Shown here one piece after another: positions 33,567-43,062 of a DNA stretch of 64,000 bases (position 1 is the stretch's first letter; every line of letters starts with the position of its first letter). A program made the translations under genes and the position numbers. The notes beneath the pieces are model-generated. The model made no database searches. It was given only the letters and a program-made list of their open reading frames with translations, and was not told where the DNA came from. The DNA is from Aliiglaciecola sp. CAU 1673. GTDB taxonomy: Bacteria; Pseudomonadota; Gammaproteobacteria; Enterobacterales; Alteromonadaceae. The stretch is taken from NCBI RefSeq assembly GCF_029223185.1, contig NZ_JARHUG010000004.1, positions 1-64,000 of the forward strand. Direction: 5' to 3'.

Positions 33567-35402
33567 TCACACAACGCTGCCTTGCACTGGATTACGGGGA
33601 TAGAATTTATCGGGTAAGGCATCCAGATGTTCAAAGAAGCGCATGTCTTTATATGGCAGCTTCATAAAACCAGAAATCCCCAACCCCTGGATATTGGGAA
33701 TATTGTTAATTAATTCAAGTAGTAAGGCGCGAAAACGACTTTCCTGAGCATGATCCAATAAGGTGTAGTAGCTGTGTACTTTAAGATGCAGCGGCAAGGC
33801 TTCAAATATAATACAGCCAGTGTGATGGATCCCATTAAGCTCAGCAATAATATCCAGGATGGATTGGGGTAACTTCAGCAACTCGTCAGGATCATCGCCA
33901 TCCTCAAAATAGGAGTGCATCCGGCTGCGATCCTCTATCACCGACATGGGACTGACATCATAAGGAATCCGCATTTTCTCGGCCGGTAAAAAAGGCTCAT
34001 CAACGCTGGCACGTTCTATGTGCAGGGTATCCCGGGCATTAAACAAACAGGCTTTAAATACCCCGATACGGTGAATAGCCCGCCCCAACAGCACCACATT
34101 GTTTACCGCTACCTCAAAAGAACGTTTCATGGCTGGATCAAAGAGGTTTAGGCTGGAATCAATATATATTCCCTGTGGGTGCCAACGCACTGCTAGGCCA
34201 CCTACTACAGGATACTTCCCTAAGCGACTGACTGCGGCGACAAAGGCCTTTTCCGTTTCCCCCATGCCCTGCATATAGTTTTTGTAATAACGCTCAAACT
34301 GGGCATCATTGATGTATTTAAGCTCAGACTCCACTGACTCAGCGCGCAAAAACGATTTACGTGAACTGTACACCACTGTATCGATAGCTTTCGTTCCTTT
34401 ATGCGTCCAACAGGGAATAAGGGGCAGATACTCTTGCGAATCGATCTTGGGAAACACCAACTGGCGCATAAATTTCATATTGGTAAGAAAGTAATCGCCG
34501 CCCCTGCGACGCTCCTGGGGATCATCACTCATCATCGCTGTCAGGGTTTTGGCCAGCTCCATCGGCAAGCTCAGCGAATTAGGGGTGATCACCTTACGCC
34601 CGAAGCGGCAAGACTGACCGCTGGCCAACGCATACAGGGTGCTGGCTACTCCCTGCTCGTCAAACCGCGGACTGGAGAGTGCACCATCGAGCTGGTCATC
34701 ACCAATAAAATACACATCGCCCAAGCGGGCATTGGTCTGCTGTAAGTCGCTGGACATCAAATCCATAATATTGGACTGCACATGCTGACCGCTGGCATCC
34801 AGTTGGGCGAAAACCGACGAGCCCCAATCGATAAGGGCCACCTGCTCTGTTTCAGGATCAAACACCAGATTCGAGGGTTTAATATCACCATGCACTATAG
34901 GTTTGGCGGCCCCCTGATAACTGTTGGCCCTGAGTGCAAGCAAAATGTCGGCAAGCTGAGCGGCAATCTTAACAATCAATCGGGCACTGAGCGGGCCCTG
35001 CTGTAAGGAAAATTGCTCCAGATCCAAGCCTTTTGCACGCTCCATCACCAAAATAGCCTGCTTCTTGACCCGCTGGAACTCTTCCAATTGCGGCACATGG
35101 GGATGATCCACCTGGCTTAGCATAAAGGCTTCCTCTTCAAGCCTGTCCTGCACATGCTGAGGCAGATTAATACGCGAAAACTTAAATACCAACGCTTGGC
35201 CACGCTCGTTGATACCGCCGAAGGCAAAGCCAAACGCTCCTTTGCCAATCAGTTCAATATGGTGGTAACCGAGTAATTCAAGCTGAGCGGTACAAAGCGC
35301 GATCCAGTCCTTTAATTTTTGTGCATCCTGGTGCGACAGCAGATAGATAGACTGTTCATCAGGGATGTAAAAATGCTTGAGTTTTGAATCAACGCCCGAC
35401 AT
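33567..35402 (-). CDS. Protein kinase-like protein with large unknown C-terminal region
   Basis: A 611-residue cytoplasmic protein. Residues about 45-270 form a eukaryotic-like kinase domain: GKGAFG loop (53-58), VFKF lysine K74, catalytic loop HGDIKPSN (171-178; D173, N178) and metal site DWG (192-194) in place of the usual DFG. The C-terminal half (about 300-611) matches nothing I know; it has no membrane helix or PASTA repeats. It lies between tesB and rlmJ with 9- and 11-nt gaps. A GGGGC site precedes the ATG. Key residues are present, so activity is likely, but substrate and role are unknown. Confidence 0.8.
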   Translation of the reverse strand: MSGVDSKLKHFYIPDEQSIYLLSHQDAQKLKDWIALCTAQLELLGYHHIELIGKGAFGFAFGGINERGQALVFKFSRINLPQHVQDRLEEEAFMLSQVDHPHVPQLEEFQRVKKQAILVMERAKGLDLEQFSLQQGPLSARLIVKIAAQLADILLALRANSYQGAAKPIVHGDIKPSNLVFDPETEQVALIDWGSSVFAQLDASGQHVQSNIMDLMSSDLQQTNARLGDVYFIGDDQLDGALSSPRFDEQGVASTLYALASGQSCRFGRKVITPNSLSLPMELAKTLTAMMSDDPQERRRGGDYFLTNMKFMRQLVFPKIDSQEYLPLIPCWTHKGTKAIDTVVYSSRKSFLRAESVESELKYINDAQFERYYKNYMQGMGETEKAFVAAVSRLGKYPVVGGLAVRWHPQGIYIDSSLNLFDPAMKRSFEVAVNNVVLLGRAIHRIGVFKACLFNARDTLHIERASVDEPFLPAEKMRIPYDVSPMSVIEDRSRMHSYFEDGDDPDELLKLPQSILDIIAELNGIHHTGCIIFEALPLHLKVHSYYTLLDHAQESRFRALLLELINNIPNIQGLGISGFMKLPYKDMRFFEHLDALPDKFYPRNPVQGSVV

Positions 35403-35411
35403 CCCTGCCCC

Positions 35412-36257
35412 TTACCCTTGGGTGTTACGCAGCCATTGACAACGCGCCCCGGCATCCGGCGAATCACTTAAACTGGTTGGCAACACCTGTAGTAGCGATT
35501 CTACTTGCTCATCAAACTGCCAAGGAGGATTGATAATCACCATGCCCGAGCCATACATGCCAAAATCATCTGGTTGTGCGCCAACCCAAAGCTGAATATT
35601 AAGCACCTGCTCTACCGGTAATTGGCTTAACCCATCCAACATGGTCTGGCTTTTATCTCTGGCCTTCGCAAGCATGGGATACCAAATCGCAAAGGTGCCA
35701 CCGGCCCAGCGCTTTTGCGCCGCTTTTACCGATTCCACTACTTCCACATAGTCCTGTGGCAGTTCATAAGACGGGTCAATAAGCACCATTCCCCTGGCCG
35801 GTTTTGGCGGGCATAGCGCCACCAAGCCCTCAAAGCCGTTGCGATGGTGAATGTGCACGTTGCGCCTGTCTTTAAAATTGGCTTTAAGGTTCAACACTTC
35901 CTGATTGTGCCACTCCATCAACTGCAAGCTGTCATGTTCCCGGCAGAGTCGAAAGGCCAGTTCTGGTGAGCCGGGATAGCGATGCTGCTGATGATATTCG
36001 CCGACCAAAGCCTGATAACGACAGATATGGGGATTAGCTGATTGAAGTTGCATCAACCTGTCAATGCCCTGCTCATACTCAGCCGTTTTTTGTGCCTGCT
36101 CGCTTTGCAAATCATAAAGGCCGGCACCGGCATGGGTGTCGATATACACAAAGGGTTTGTCTTTCTGAGCCAGTTTTTCCAATAAAATCAACTGACAAAG
36201 GTGTTTAAGCACATCTGCATGATTGCCGGCATGATAACCGTGACGATAACTCAGCAA
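35412..36257 (-). CDS. rlmJ: 23S rRNA m6A2030 methyltransferase RlmJ
   Basis: A 281-residue SAM enzyme that methylates A2030 of 23S rRNA. The N-terminus SYRHGYHAGNHADVLKH, THAGAG and VLIDPSYELPQDY (the catalytic DPPY-type motif, here DPSY) are characteristic. The frame is open 29 codons further upstream, but family proteins begin at MLSYRH. The matching codon here is TTG at 36257, giving nearly the E. coli length (280 aa). No strong ribosome site supports it, so the start is the least certain part. Confidence 0.92.
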   Translation of the reverse strand: MLSYRHGYHAGNHADVLKHLCQLILLEKLAQKDKPFVYIDTHAGAGLYDLQSEQAQKTAEYEQGIDRLMQLQSANPHICRYQALVGEYHQQHRYPGSPELAFRLCREHDSLQLMEWHNQEVLNLKANFKDRRNVHIHHRNGFEGLVALCPPKPARGMVLIDPSYELPQDYVEVVESVKAAQKRWAGGTFAIWYPMLAKARDKSQTMLDGLSQLPVEQVLNIQLWVGAQPDDFGMYGSGMVIINPPWQFDEQVESLLQVLPTSLSDSPDAGARCQWLRNTQG

Positions 36258-36391
36258 GGGAGGATTCCAATAATTTCTATTGGGCCCTAGTTTATGGGAA
36301 ATTAAATCCGGTCGATAGGGCTGCCATAGTGCTTGGCAAGACAAAACCTAACCAACACCTGGCCAGCAGCATATTAACTTCGGCATTATCG

Positions 36392-38677
36392 TTAAAATCT
36401 AAAGCTAAAAGAAAAGACCGCACGTCTTCCAGGCTGAGGCAGACGAGAATTATACCAACCTAAACTGCCATTCCAGGCCAATGGATTATCCTGATCAAAG
36501 CCAATGTCACTCAATAGCTCCGGTTCCAAATCAGGTGCGCCGGCATCGGCCTCTCTAATTCCTGGATGATAATATTCTTTATCCAACAGGTTAATCACCC
36601 GAAAGGACAGATCCAGGTTATCGATTAATACCGCTTTCCAGCCAAGATTCAAATCCACTGTGAAATAAGAAGGAATATGATGAACCGGATTACTGCTAAC
36701 AGTATCCCTTTCGCCCACATAGCGGGCCGTTAAGTTGACATTGAAGCTGTCATCGCGTTGCCATTGTAACAGTGCCCACAGTTTTAACTTGGCCAAGTCG
36801 CCGATTGCACTGTTTCCCAGTAGATCGCCGGTCAGTGATTCAAATTGCTCTTCTTCAGTATCCAAGTAATAGCTGGCGTAAGCGCTTAACTTCCAAGGCC
36901 GCAGGGCCATAGAATCGGGCTGATAAGAAAAATGGTAATCTAGCCCTAGAATTTGCCGACTGCCGGCATTTCTTGCCCCGCCAGTAAAATTAATCACTGT
37001 ATCTTCATTAAAAATCTTATACAGAGTAACAAGATGGCTGCTGTTGCCGGCTGAGTATCGAGCACTTGCCTCGAGGGTACGGGAACTCTCGGGTTTAAGC
37101 GAGGGTTCGGAGCCTGAGCCTGTCCAAGCCCCATACAAACTGCGCGGGGTAGGCTCTTGATAGGCCTCCCCGTAAAGGAATTTCAGGTTCCATGGATGAC
37201 TGTTGCGAACATAGGCCGCCCGCACATTAATATTGCTTCCATAAACATTGTTGTTATCCCAACGAATGCCTGCGTTAATGCTGTCCTTGTCATTTAATCG
37301 ATACTTACTTTGTACATAAACACCGACATCCCGCCATTCCACTCTATTATTTTCGTCAGCGTACGCATCAGCTGGCGGTGAAGGCAACCGCTCTTGCACA
37401 CCCTGCTCAGAAAGCAAAGGAGAGATGGGCCCGCTAAATGTCCGAAAGTAGGCTTTCTGAAGGTCTTTTATCTCATATTTTGCGCCTGTCACCAGTGAAA
37501 GCTTATCATTCCAAGTGATGTCAAAGTCTTGGAAAAGTGACCAACTGTTGCTCTCAGTCAACCAGTATTGAAAATGTAGCATACGAGCAGCTTCACCAGG
37601 CATAAGCGTAATACCGCCAATATCCTGAGACATGTCACTGTCGTTAGTGACATTCCACGCTTCCACATCATAAGAGTCATTGTCCACACCGTCGGCGCGG
37701 TAGCGCAATAATGTCTTGCTGTTCACCCGTTCACTTAACTTTTTATTAAGCCTTGCATAAACGCTGTATTGGAAAAGCGGCCAGGGACTATTCGAAAGGA
37801 TCTTATCAGCCGGATACACTGTGCCGTAGCCGCTGTCTTCCAGAGCATACTGAGCAGCGAGTTCCAGATCTCCGATGAAGAGGCGCGCATCAAGCCCTAT
37901 ATTTCTGATATCAGAGGAAAAACGACCCTCGCCCAGGCCATTGGGGGTAGTAAATGCCCCCCACAACGCCTTGTTTTCATAATGCTCATCTCTGAGCCAA
38001 TATGTGCTGTTATTATCAATGCGGTTTTTAAGATCTGCACTCTCGTACCGGACCGCAATAGAAGCCGCAAACTTTTCAAACTCGTGAAACGCAGAATAAT
38101 CTGCAATAAAGGACCCATCGGTGCCAATGCGATTGTGCGCCACAACCCGGTCAATGGAATCCGACGATGGATGCTTAGTAATTATGTTTATGACCCCCAT
38201 AAATGCATTGGCGCCATAAACCGAGGATGCGGGGCCATAAACGACTTCAATTCTGTCTATGTTGGATAGCGGCAACGCGGCCATCGCGGTTGTGATACTA
38301 AAATATAAGCTGTTGAAAACAACGCCGTCGATCATGACCAAATAGGGTGTGCCAATAGTGTAACGGTAACCCCGCATATAATTTACAAAGTAAGTATCAC
38401 CATAAGGACGCACCATCTCCATACCGGGCAAATCATCTAGTACTTCCGACAAGTTCTCATAACCACGCAAAGCAACATCGGTCTTATCAATAACAATCAC
38501 CGTGGCCGGCGCATCAGCAATTCTTTCTTCGATATTGGAGGCTGTTTTGACTTTTACATCGAACAAGTCATCAAAACTTAAGCTGAACAGTTCATCAGGA
38601 TCGGCTCTTTGCGCCCAAAGTGGCGAGCAATACAGAACAAAAAAAAGACAAGCAAGGGGTGATGCTACTTTACTCAT
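36392..38677 (-). CDS. TonB-dependent outer-membrane receptor
   Basis: A 761-residue receptor with a signal peptide (MSKVASPLACLFFVLYCSPLWA). The plug domain (about 45-165; IADAPATVIVIDKTDV, IDRIEVVYGPASSVYGANAFMGVINIITK) is followed by a 22-strand-type barrel ending in FSFSFRF. It would take up a metal complex, vitamin, carbohydrate or peptide using TonB energy; the ligand cannot be told. The start at 38677 is preferred because a signal peptide follows directly; a frame 12 codons longer exists. It stands alone between rlmJ and the bkd operon, with no regulator, transporter or Fur-like box recognised nearby. Confidence 0.9.
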   Translation of the reverse strand: MSKVASPLACLFFVLYCSPLWAQRADPDELFSLSFDDLFDVKVKTASNIEERIADAPATVIVIDKTDVALRGYENLSEVLDDLPGMEMVRPYGDTYFVNYMRGYRYTIGTPYLVMIDGVVFNSLYFSITTAMAALPLSNIDRIEVVYGPASSVYGANAFMGVINIITKHPSSDSIDRVVAHNRIGTDGSFIADYSAFHEFEKFAASIAVRYESADLKNRIDNNSTYWLRDEHYENKALWGAFTTPNGLGEGRFSSDIRNIGLDARLFIGDLELAAQYALEDSGYGTVYPADKILSNSPWPLFQYSVYARLNKKLSERVNSKTLLRYRADGVDNDSYDVEAWNVTNDSDMSQDIGGITLMPGEAARMLHFQYWLTESNSWSLFQDFDITWNDKLSLVTGAKYEIKDLQKAYFRTFSGPISPLLSEQGVQERLPSPPADAYADENNRVEWRDVGVYVQSKYRLNDKDSINAGIRWDNNNVYGSNINVRAAYVRNSHPWNLKFLYGEAYQEPTPRSLYGAWTGSGSEPSLKPESSRTLEASARYSAGNSSHLVTLYKIFNEDTVINFTGGARNAGSRQILGLDYHFSYQPDSMALRPWKLSAYASYYLDTEEEQFESLTGDLLGNSAIGDLAKLKLWALLQWQRDDSFNVNLTARYVGERDTVSSNPVHHIPSYFTVDLNLGWKAVLIDNLDLSFRVINLLDKEYYHPGIREADAGAPDLEPELLSDIGFDQDNPLAWNGSLGWYNSRLPQPGRRAVFSFSFRF

Positions 38678-38864
38678 ATAGATACGTCTTTTGCTTTTAA
38701 GAAAGATTAACAAGAACAGCGCGTTAGACCAATTTTAAGTGAAAAGAGCTTCTTTTGAAAAATCTGAGAAGCTTTTAGTGCATGCCTGTTTTAAGTCTGA
38801 GTGAATTGCAGAGTTGCAAATGAAGTTGAGGTCCCTTCGTAATCCAGTTGCTGTCGCTGCTGCA

Positions 38865-38888
38865 TAAAAAAACCCGCCGAAGCGGGTT
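38865..38888 (-). terminator. Terminator of the bkd operon
   Basis: AACCCGC (38871-38877) and GCGGGTT (38882-38888) around a CGAA loop, followed by a T-run on the minus strand. It lies 9 nt after the E2 stop codon. Confidence 0.9.
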
Positions 38889-38896
38889 GTTTTTCT

Positions 38897-40480
38897 TTAT
38901 TTCAGCTCACTGAGCATAGACAACGGGTTTTCCAAGTAAGATTTCCACAAATTGGAAAAACGTACCATGGTAGCGCCATCGATAATGCGATGATCACCTG
39001 ACCAACTGATATGCATAATGTTGACGGCTTTGACGTTATCGTTCTCATCAAAACGCGGCAAACGCTGAATTTTACCCAGGGCCACAATAGCCGACTCAGG
39101 TTTATTGATCACCGGTGTCGCGACTGTGCCACCGAGCACACCCACGTTGGAAATGCTGATTGTACCGCCTTTAAGATCTTTGTTCTCCAGTCTGCCTTCA
39201 CGGGCTAAATCAATCAGGCGACTGGCTTCTCTGGCCACTTCCAACAGAGACAGGTTCTGCACCCCTTTGATATTGGGTACCAGCAGACCAATCTTGGAGT
39301 CGACCGCCATGCCGATGTTGTGATCATCAAAGTAGGTCAGCTCGGTACAATCCTCATTCACCTGGCTGTTGATGATGGGGAACTGCTTCAGCGCTAATGA
39401 CATGGCTTTGATAATAAAAGGCATAAAGCTCAGCTTTACGCCTTGCTGCTCAAACTGTGGTTTGAGCATGGCGCGTGCGGCCATCAGTGCATCCATTTCA
39501 ATCTCATCACTGACGCTGAAATGCGGAATGCTAAAGACAGAGGCCGACATTTGTTTGGCCATAGCCGCCTTAATGCCTTTTATTGGTTCGGTGCGTTTGC
39601 CACCGCTGACGGCGACTACAGGTGTCGCTACAGAAGCAGAATCAGGCTGAGCTTGAGCCGGTGTTGCCAGACCATAAGCCTGCACATCTTCTTTCATCAC
39701 CCGGCCTTTTTTACCACTGCCTTTTACCTGGGTGATATCAATGCCCTTCTCTCTTGCCAGGCGTCTCACCGCCGGGCTGGCTAAGGCTTTGCCGGGTGCG
39801 GCTGCATTTGGCTCAAATTCACCACCGCTAAATTTCGACGCAGGGGAAGCAACGTTGGCTGCAACCACCGATTTGGACTCCGCTGATGCGCTTGACGTTG
39901 CGGCCTGAGCTTCACCATGTAAAGCAATAGCAAACAGCGGGCTATGCACTTTGGCGGTTTCACCTTTTTGGTAATAGAGCTTGACCACCTTGCCGGAGTA
40001 TTTAGACGGAATCTGCACAAGCGCTTTGTCAGTCATCACATCAGCAACGGGCTGATCTTCAACAATTTCGTCGCCCTCTGCCACTAACCACTCCACCAGC
40101 TCACATTCGACAATGCCTTCGCCGATATCGGGCAGGATGAAATCTTCAATATGCTCGCCACCGGCAGGCGCTGCTGCCTTTGGCGCTATTTCAGGAGCAG
40201 ATTTGGGTGCTTCTGCCACAGCTGGCGCTGGCGATGCGTCCTCATCATCTACGTCCATGGCAAACAGTGGTGAATGCACTTTGGCAATCTCACCTTTTTT
40301 GTAGTAGAGCTTTTTAACGACGCCGGAGTGCATAGCAGGGATCTGTACCAAGGCCTTGTCGGTCATCACCTCAGCCACCGGCTGATCTTCCTGGATGCGA
40401 TCCCCTTCAGCAATCAGCCATTCCATCAGTTCGCACTCGACGATCCCTTCACCGATATCGGGCAAAATAAAGTCTTTCAT
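38897..40480 (-). CDS. bkdB: Branched-chain 2-oxoacid dehydrogenase E2 (dihydrolipoamide acyltransferase)
   Basis: A 527-residue E2 core protein. Two lipoyl domains come first, with lipoylated lysines in MTDKALV at K42 and K152, exactly 110 residues apart and nearly identical. An E1/E3-binding domain follows (SPAVRRLAREKGIDITQVKGSGKKGRVMKEDV segment, about 230-270), then the catalytic domain with ISWSGDHRIIDGA. It transfers acyl groups from the E1 decarboxylase to CoA. The start is the ATG at 40480 with AGGA 9 nt upstream. No E3 gene is present here, so the cell's common dihydrolipoamide dehydrogenase is presumably used. Last gene of the operon. Confidence 0.93.
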   Translation of the reverse strand: MKDFILPDIGEGIVECELMEWLIAEGDRIQEDQPVAEVMTDKALVQIPAMHSGVVKKLYYKKGEIAKVHSPLFAMDVDDEDASPAPAVAEAPKSAPEIAPKAAAPAGGEHIEDFILPDIGEGIVECELVEWLVAEGDEIVEDQPVADVMTDKALVQIPSKYSGKVVKLYYQKGETAKVHSPLFAIALHGEAQAATSSASAESKSVVAANVASPASKFSGGEFEPNAAAPGKALASPAVRRLAREKGIDITQVKGSGKKGRVMKEDVQAYGLATPAQAQPDSASVATPVVAVSGGKRTEPIKGIKAAMAKQMSASVFSIPHFSVSDEIEMDALMAARAMLKPQFEQQGVKLSFMPFIIKAMSLALKQFPIINSQVNEDCTELTYFDDHNIGMAVDSKIGLLVPNIKGVQNLSLLEVAREASRLIDLAREGRLENKDLKGGTISISNVGVLGGTVATPVINKPESAIVALGKIQRLPRFDENDNVKAVNIMHISWSGDHRIIDGATMVRFSNLWKSYLENPLSMLSELK

Positions 40481-40490
40481 AACCAATATC

Positions 40491-41468
40491 CTAGTAGTTC
40501 ACAGTGCGTTTGATGGCTTCGAACACCTTGAGGTGATCAGGCATATATTCTTTCTCATGGGCCAGAGGATAAGGCGTATCCAGGCCACAGACCCGAGCAA
40601 TAGGTGATTCCAAATTAAGGAAACACTTATCCTGCACGGTGGCGGCAATTTCACTGGCAAAGCCACCGGTTTGCGGTGCTTCATGGGTGATCAGCAGACG
40701 GCCGGTTTTGACCACTGAGTTACAAACGGTTTCCGCATCCCAAGGCAGAATACTGCGAAGGTCAATCAGCTCACAAGAAATCCCTTGTTCCGCTGCCATT
40801 TCAGCAGCCTTTTCAAGAATTTCCATCTGCGCGCCCCAAGCCAGCAACGTAATATCACTGCCTTCTTTAACTACCTCGGCTTTTCCTAAAGGCAACTCAT
40901 AGTCATCCTCTGGTACTTCACCCACCGAGGCGCGATAAAGGCGCTTAGGCTCCATAAAGAGCACCGGGTTGTCATCACGAATGGAAGCCAGCAGCAATCC
41001 CTTGGCCTGATAGGGGTTACGCGGAACCACTATCTTGATGCCCGGCGTGTGGGCGAAATAGGCCTCTGGAGATTGTGAGTGATAATGACCACCAGCAATA
41101 CCACCACCATAAGGGGTGCGGATGGTCAGCGTGCCACAACTGAATTGGCCACCAGAGCGATAACGGAATTTGGCTGTTTCATTGACGATCTGGTCAAAGG
41201 CCGGGAAGATATAATCACCAAATTGGATTTCGGCCACCGGCACAGAGCCTTGTGACGCTAAACCATTGGCAAAACCAATAATTCCCTGCTCGGTTAAGGG
41301 TGTATTAAAACAGCGCGCCCGTCCGAATTTTTCCTGTAAATTACTGGTAGCACGAAACACGCCGCCAAAGTGACCAACATCTTCACCGAAAACCATCACC
41401 CGTTCATCCTGGGTCATGGCCGTAATCAGAGCATTATTTACTGCTTGTAGTAGATTCATTTTGGCCAT
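40491..41468 (-). CDS. bkdA2: Branched-chain 2-oxoacid dehydrogenase E1 beta subunit
   Basis: A 325-residue transketolase-like subunit that with E1 alpha decarboxylates branched-chain 2-oxoacids using thiamine diphosphate. Key segments are [33 protein letters not shown] and [15 protein letters not shown], with a C-terminal domain ([16 protein letters not shown]). It starts 2 nt after the E1 alpha stop, and E2 begins 10 nt after it, so the three are one operon. The branched-chain assignment rather than pyruvate rests on overall likeness and on the two-subunit E1. Confidence 0.92.
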   Translation of the reverse strand: MAKMNLLQAVNNALITAMTQDERVMVFGEDVGHFGGVFRATSNLQEKFGRARCFNTPLTEQGIIGFANGLASQGSVPVAEIQFGDYIFPAFDQIVNETAKFRYRSGGQFSCGTLTIRTPYGGGIAGGHYHSQSPEAYFAHTPGIKIVVPRNPYQAKGLLLASIRDDNPVLFMEPKRLYRASVGEVPEDDYELPLGKAEVVKEGSDITLLAWGAQMEILEKAAEMAAEQGISCELIDLRSILPWDAETVCNSVVKTGRLLITHEAPQTGGFASEIAATVQDKCFLNLESPIARVCGLDTPYPLAHEKEYMPDHLKVFEAIKRTVNY

Positions 41469-41470
41469 GA

Positions 41471-42655
41471 TTACAGTCTCCCTGAGGTCTTAGGATAGGC
41501 CTCTGGATATTTGGCCATGTGTTTCTTAAGTTCTGCCAACTGCTCTTTTAGGTGCCATGGCGGTGTGTCGTATACATCTTCGATAATTTCATCGATAGCG
41601 CAAACTGGCACTTTTTCTACGCGCTTAAGCTCTTGTAACACTTCCTGGCGCATCATCTCTAAGTCTTTGGTTTCTTGTTCTTTATCCAACCAGCCTTGAG
41701 CATCTAACCAGGCTTCAAGGCGTGCGATAGGATCCTTTTGCTGCCAGCGCGCTTCTTCCTCTTTTGAGCGATAGCCGGTAGGGTCGTCAGAGGTCGAGTG
41801 CGCCGCCAGACGGTAGGTCATGGCTTCAATCAATACCGGGCAGTTATGCTCAAGAGCCAGCTCTCTGGCGCGTTTTGTAGCGGCATAGACAGCAAACACG
41901 TCATTACCATCCACACGGATAGTTTTGATGCCGTATCCCAGACCACGGGAGGCGATACCGTCACCGGCAAACTGTTCTTCAGCGGGGGTAGAGATGGCAT
42001 AGCCGTTATTCCGACAGAAGAAAATCACCGGGCAATTCAGCACTGCTGCCATGTTTAGTCCGGCATGGAAATCCCCTTCCGAGGCAGCACCTTCGCCAAA
42101 ATAACAAATGGTAATAGCCTCTTCGCCGGCCATTTTCTGGCCGTATGCATAACCAGAAGCCTGCGGGATCTGAGTTCCCAGAGGTGAAGAGATGGTCATA
42201 AAGTTCAGTTCTTTGGCGCCGTAATGAATAGGCATCTGTCTGCCTTTGTTCGGCTCTTTCTCGTTACTGAACATTTGGTTCATAAATTGTTCGGTGGTGT
42301 ATCCGCGATAGGCCAATGCACCTTGTTCACGGTACTGGGACATAATCATATCCTTGTCCGAGAGGGCCGCGGCACTCGCTACACTGGCGGCCTCTTCACC
42401 GGTACTGGCCAGATAGAAACTGATCCGCCCCTGGCGCTGTGCAGCCACCATACGCTCGTCCAAAACGCGGATAAACCGCATGGTACGGTAAATTTTCAAT
42501 ACATCTTCTTGAGCAAGCTGTGGCAACTGCGCCGCTTGATGGGGCGTGCCATCGCTCTGCAGCATTTGCAGCATGGGAATATCGATAATGCCTTTGTCGA
42601 TAATATTAACGTTATGACTTAAGCCAATGTTGCTGAGATGATTTCTGTCTTTCAT
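41471..42655 (-). CDS. bkdA1: Branched-chain 2-oxoacid dehydrogenase E1 alpha subunit
   Basis: A 394-residue thiamine-diphosphate enzyme subunit. The [37 protein letters not shown] segment is the ThDP-binding GDG...NN motif (here GEG/EGD), and [16 protein letters not shown] is the phosphorylation-loop region of the family. With E1 beta and E2 it breaks down the 2-oxoacids of valine, leucine and isoleucine. The start is put at the ATG at 42655 with AAGG 6 nt ahead; a 16-codon upstream extension is unlikely. First gene of the operon, divergent from the S8 protease gene. Confidence 0.92.
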   Translation of the reverse strand: MKDRNHLSNIGLSHNVNIIDKGIIDIPMLQMLQSDGTPHQAAQLPQLAQEDVLKIYRTMRFIRVLDERMVAAQRQGRISFYLASTGEEAASVASAAALSDKDMIMSQYREQGALAYRGYTTEQFMNQMFSNEKEPNKGRQMPIHYGAKELNFMTISSPLGTQIPQASGYAYGQKMAGEEAITICYFGEGAASEGDFHAGLNMAAVLNCPVIFFCRNNGYAISTPAEEQFAGDGIASRGLGYGIKTIRVDGNDVFAVYAATKRARELALEHNCPVLIEAMTYRLAAHSTSDDPTGYRSKEEEARWQQKDPIARLEAWLDAQGWLDKEQETKDLEMMRQEVLQELKRVEKVPVCAIDEIIEDVYDTPPWHLKEQLAELKKHMAKYPEAYPKTSGRL

Positions 42656-42795
42656 GGGATGCCTTTGGAAAATGGGCGCCCCGGCCCTGTTGACGGATGG
42701 CAATATACTAGTTGAGGGGCCGCAACATAGCGTTGCTTTTTAGTGACTCGCCGTTAAATGAAAAGAAGATAATATTTCCAACTCACCCACTGCAT

Positions 42796-42847
42796 TAGGA
42801 TATTCATCCTAGTTTTTACATCCTATCTACTATCACAGTACATCCTG
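42796..42847. repeat. ATCCT repeat cluster
   Basis: The motif ATCCT(A/G) occurs at 42806, 42820 and 42842 and once inverted at 42796. Two TACATCCT copies are 22 nt apart, about two helical turns. This layout suits cooperative binding of a regulator to the divergent promoter region. Which gene it controls is not known. Confidence 0.4.
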
Positions 42848-42933
42848 GCAACAATGCACGTTTCTGTGCAGCTGTTTTTTACTTTGTGAATGATCTTTTC
42901 CGGGGGAATTATTGTTACTAGATGTTGCTACTT

Positions 42934-42949
42934 GTGCTAAATATAGCAC
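42934..42949. promoter_or_regulatory. Inverted repeat upstream of the S8 protease
   Basis: GTGCTAAATATAGCAC: perfect 6-bp arms around AATA, about 115 nt before the protease start. A -10-like TAAATA overlaps it, with TTGTTA upstream at 42913-42918, so a repressor bound here could block transcription. Both the promoter and operator calls are tentative. Confidence 0.35.
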
Positions 42950-43062
42950 TGTCGTGCCCCGCGCTACGACCACCTATTATTGCGTGCGGAAAACGCAGTA
43001 CCGCATGTAAAAAAACTAGAAAAATACATTTCCCTCAGCAACAAGGGAAACGGAGGTATTCA

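Larger units (their letters stand above)
42656..43062. promoter_or_regulatory. Divergent control region, bkd operon / S8 protease
   Basis: A 407-nt non-coding region. It holds an inverted repeat TAGGAT-N4-ATCCTA (42796-42811), two direct TACATCCT copies 22 nt apart (42817-42824, 42839-42846), and a second inverted repeat at 42934-42949. The open frame that crosses its right part lacks coding character and a ribosome site. Promoters for both directions must lie here. Confidence 0.5.

Noticed and set aside
42922-43062. N-terminal extension of the S8 protease
   Set aside because: The upstream part has no ribosome site and a basic, cysteine-containing stretch before the signal peptide; GGAGG and GTG at 43063 fit much better.
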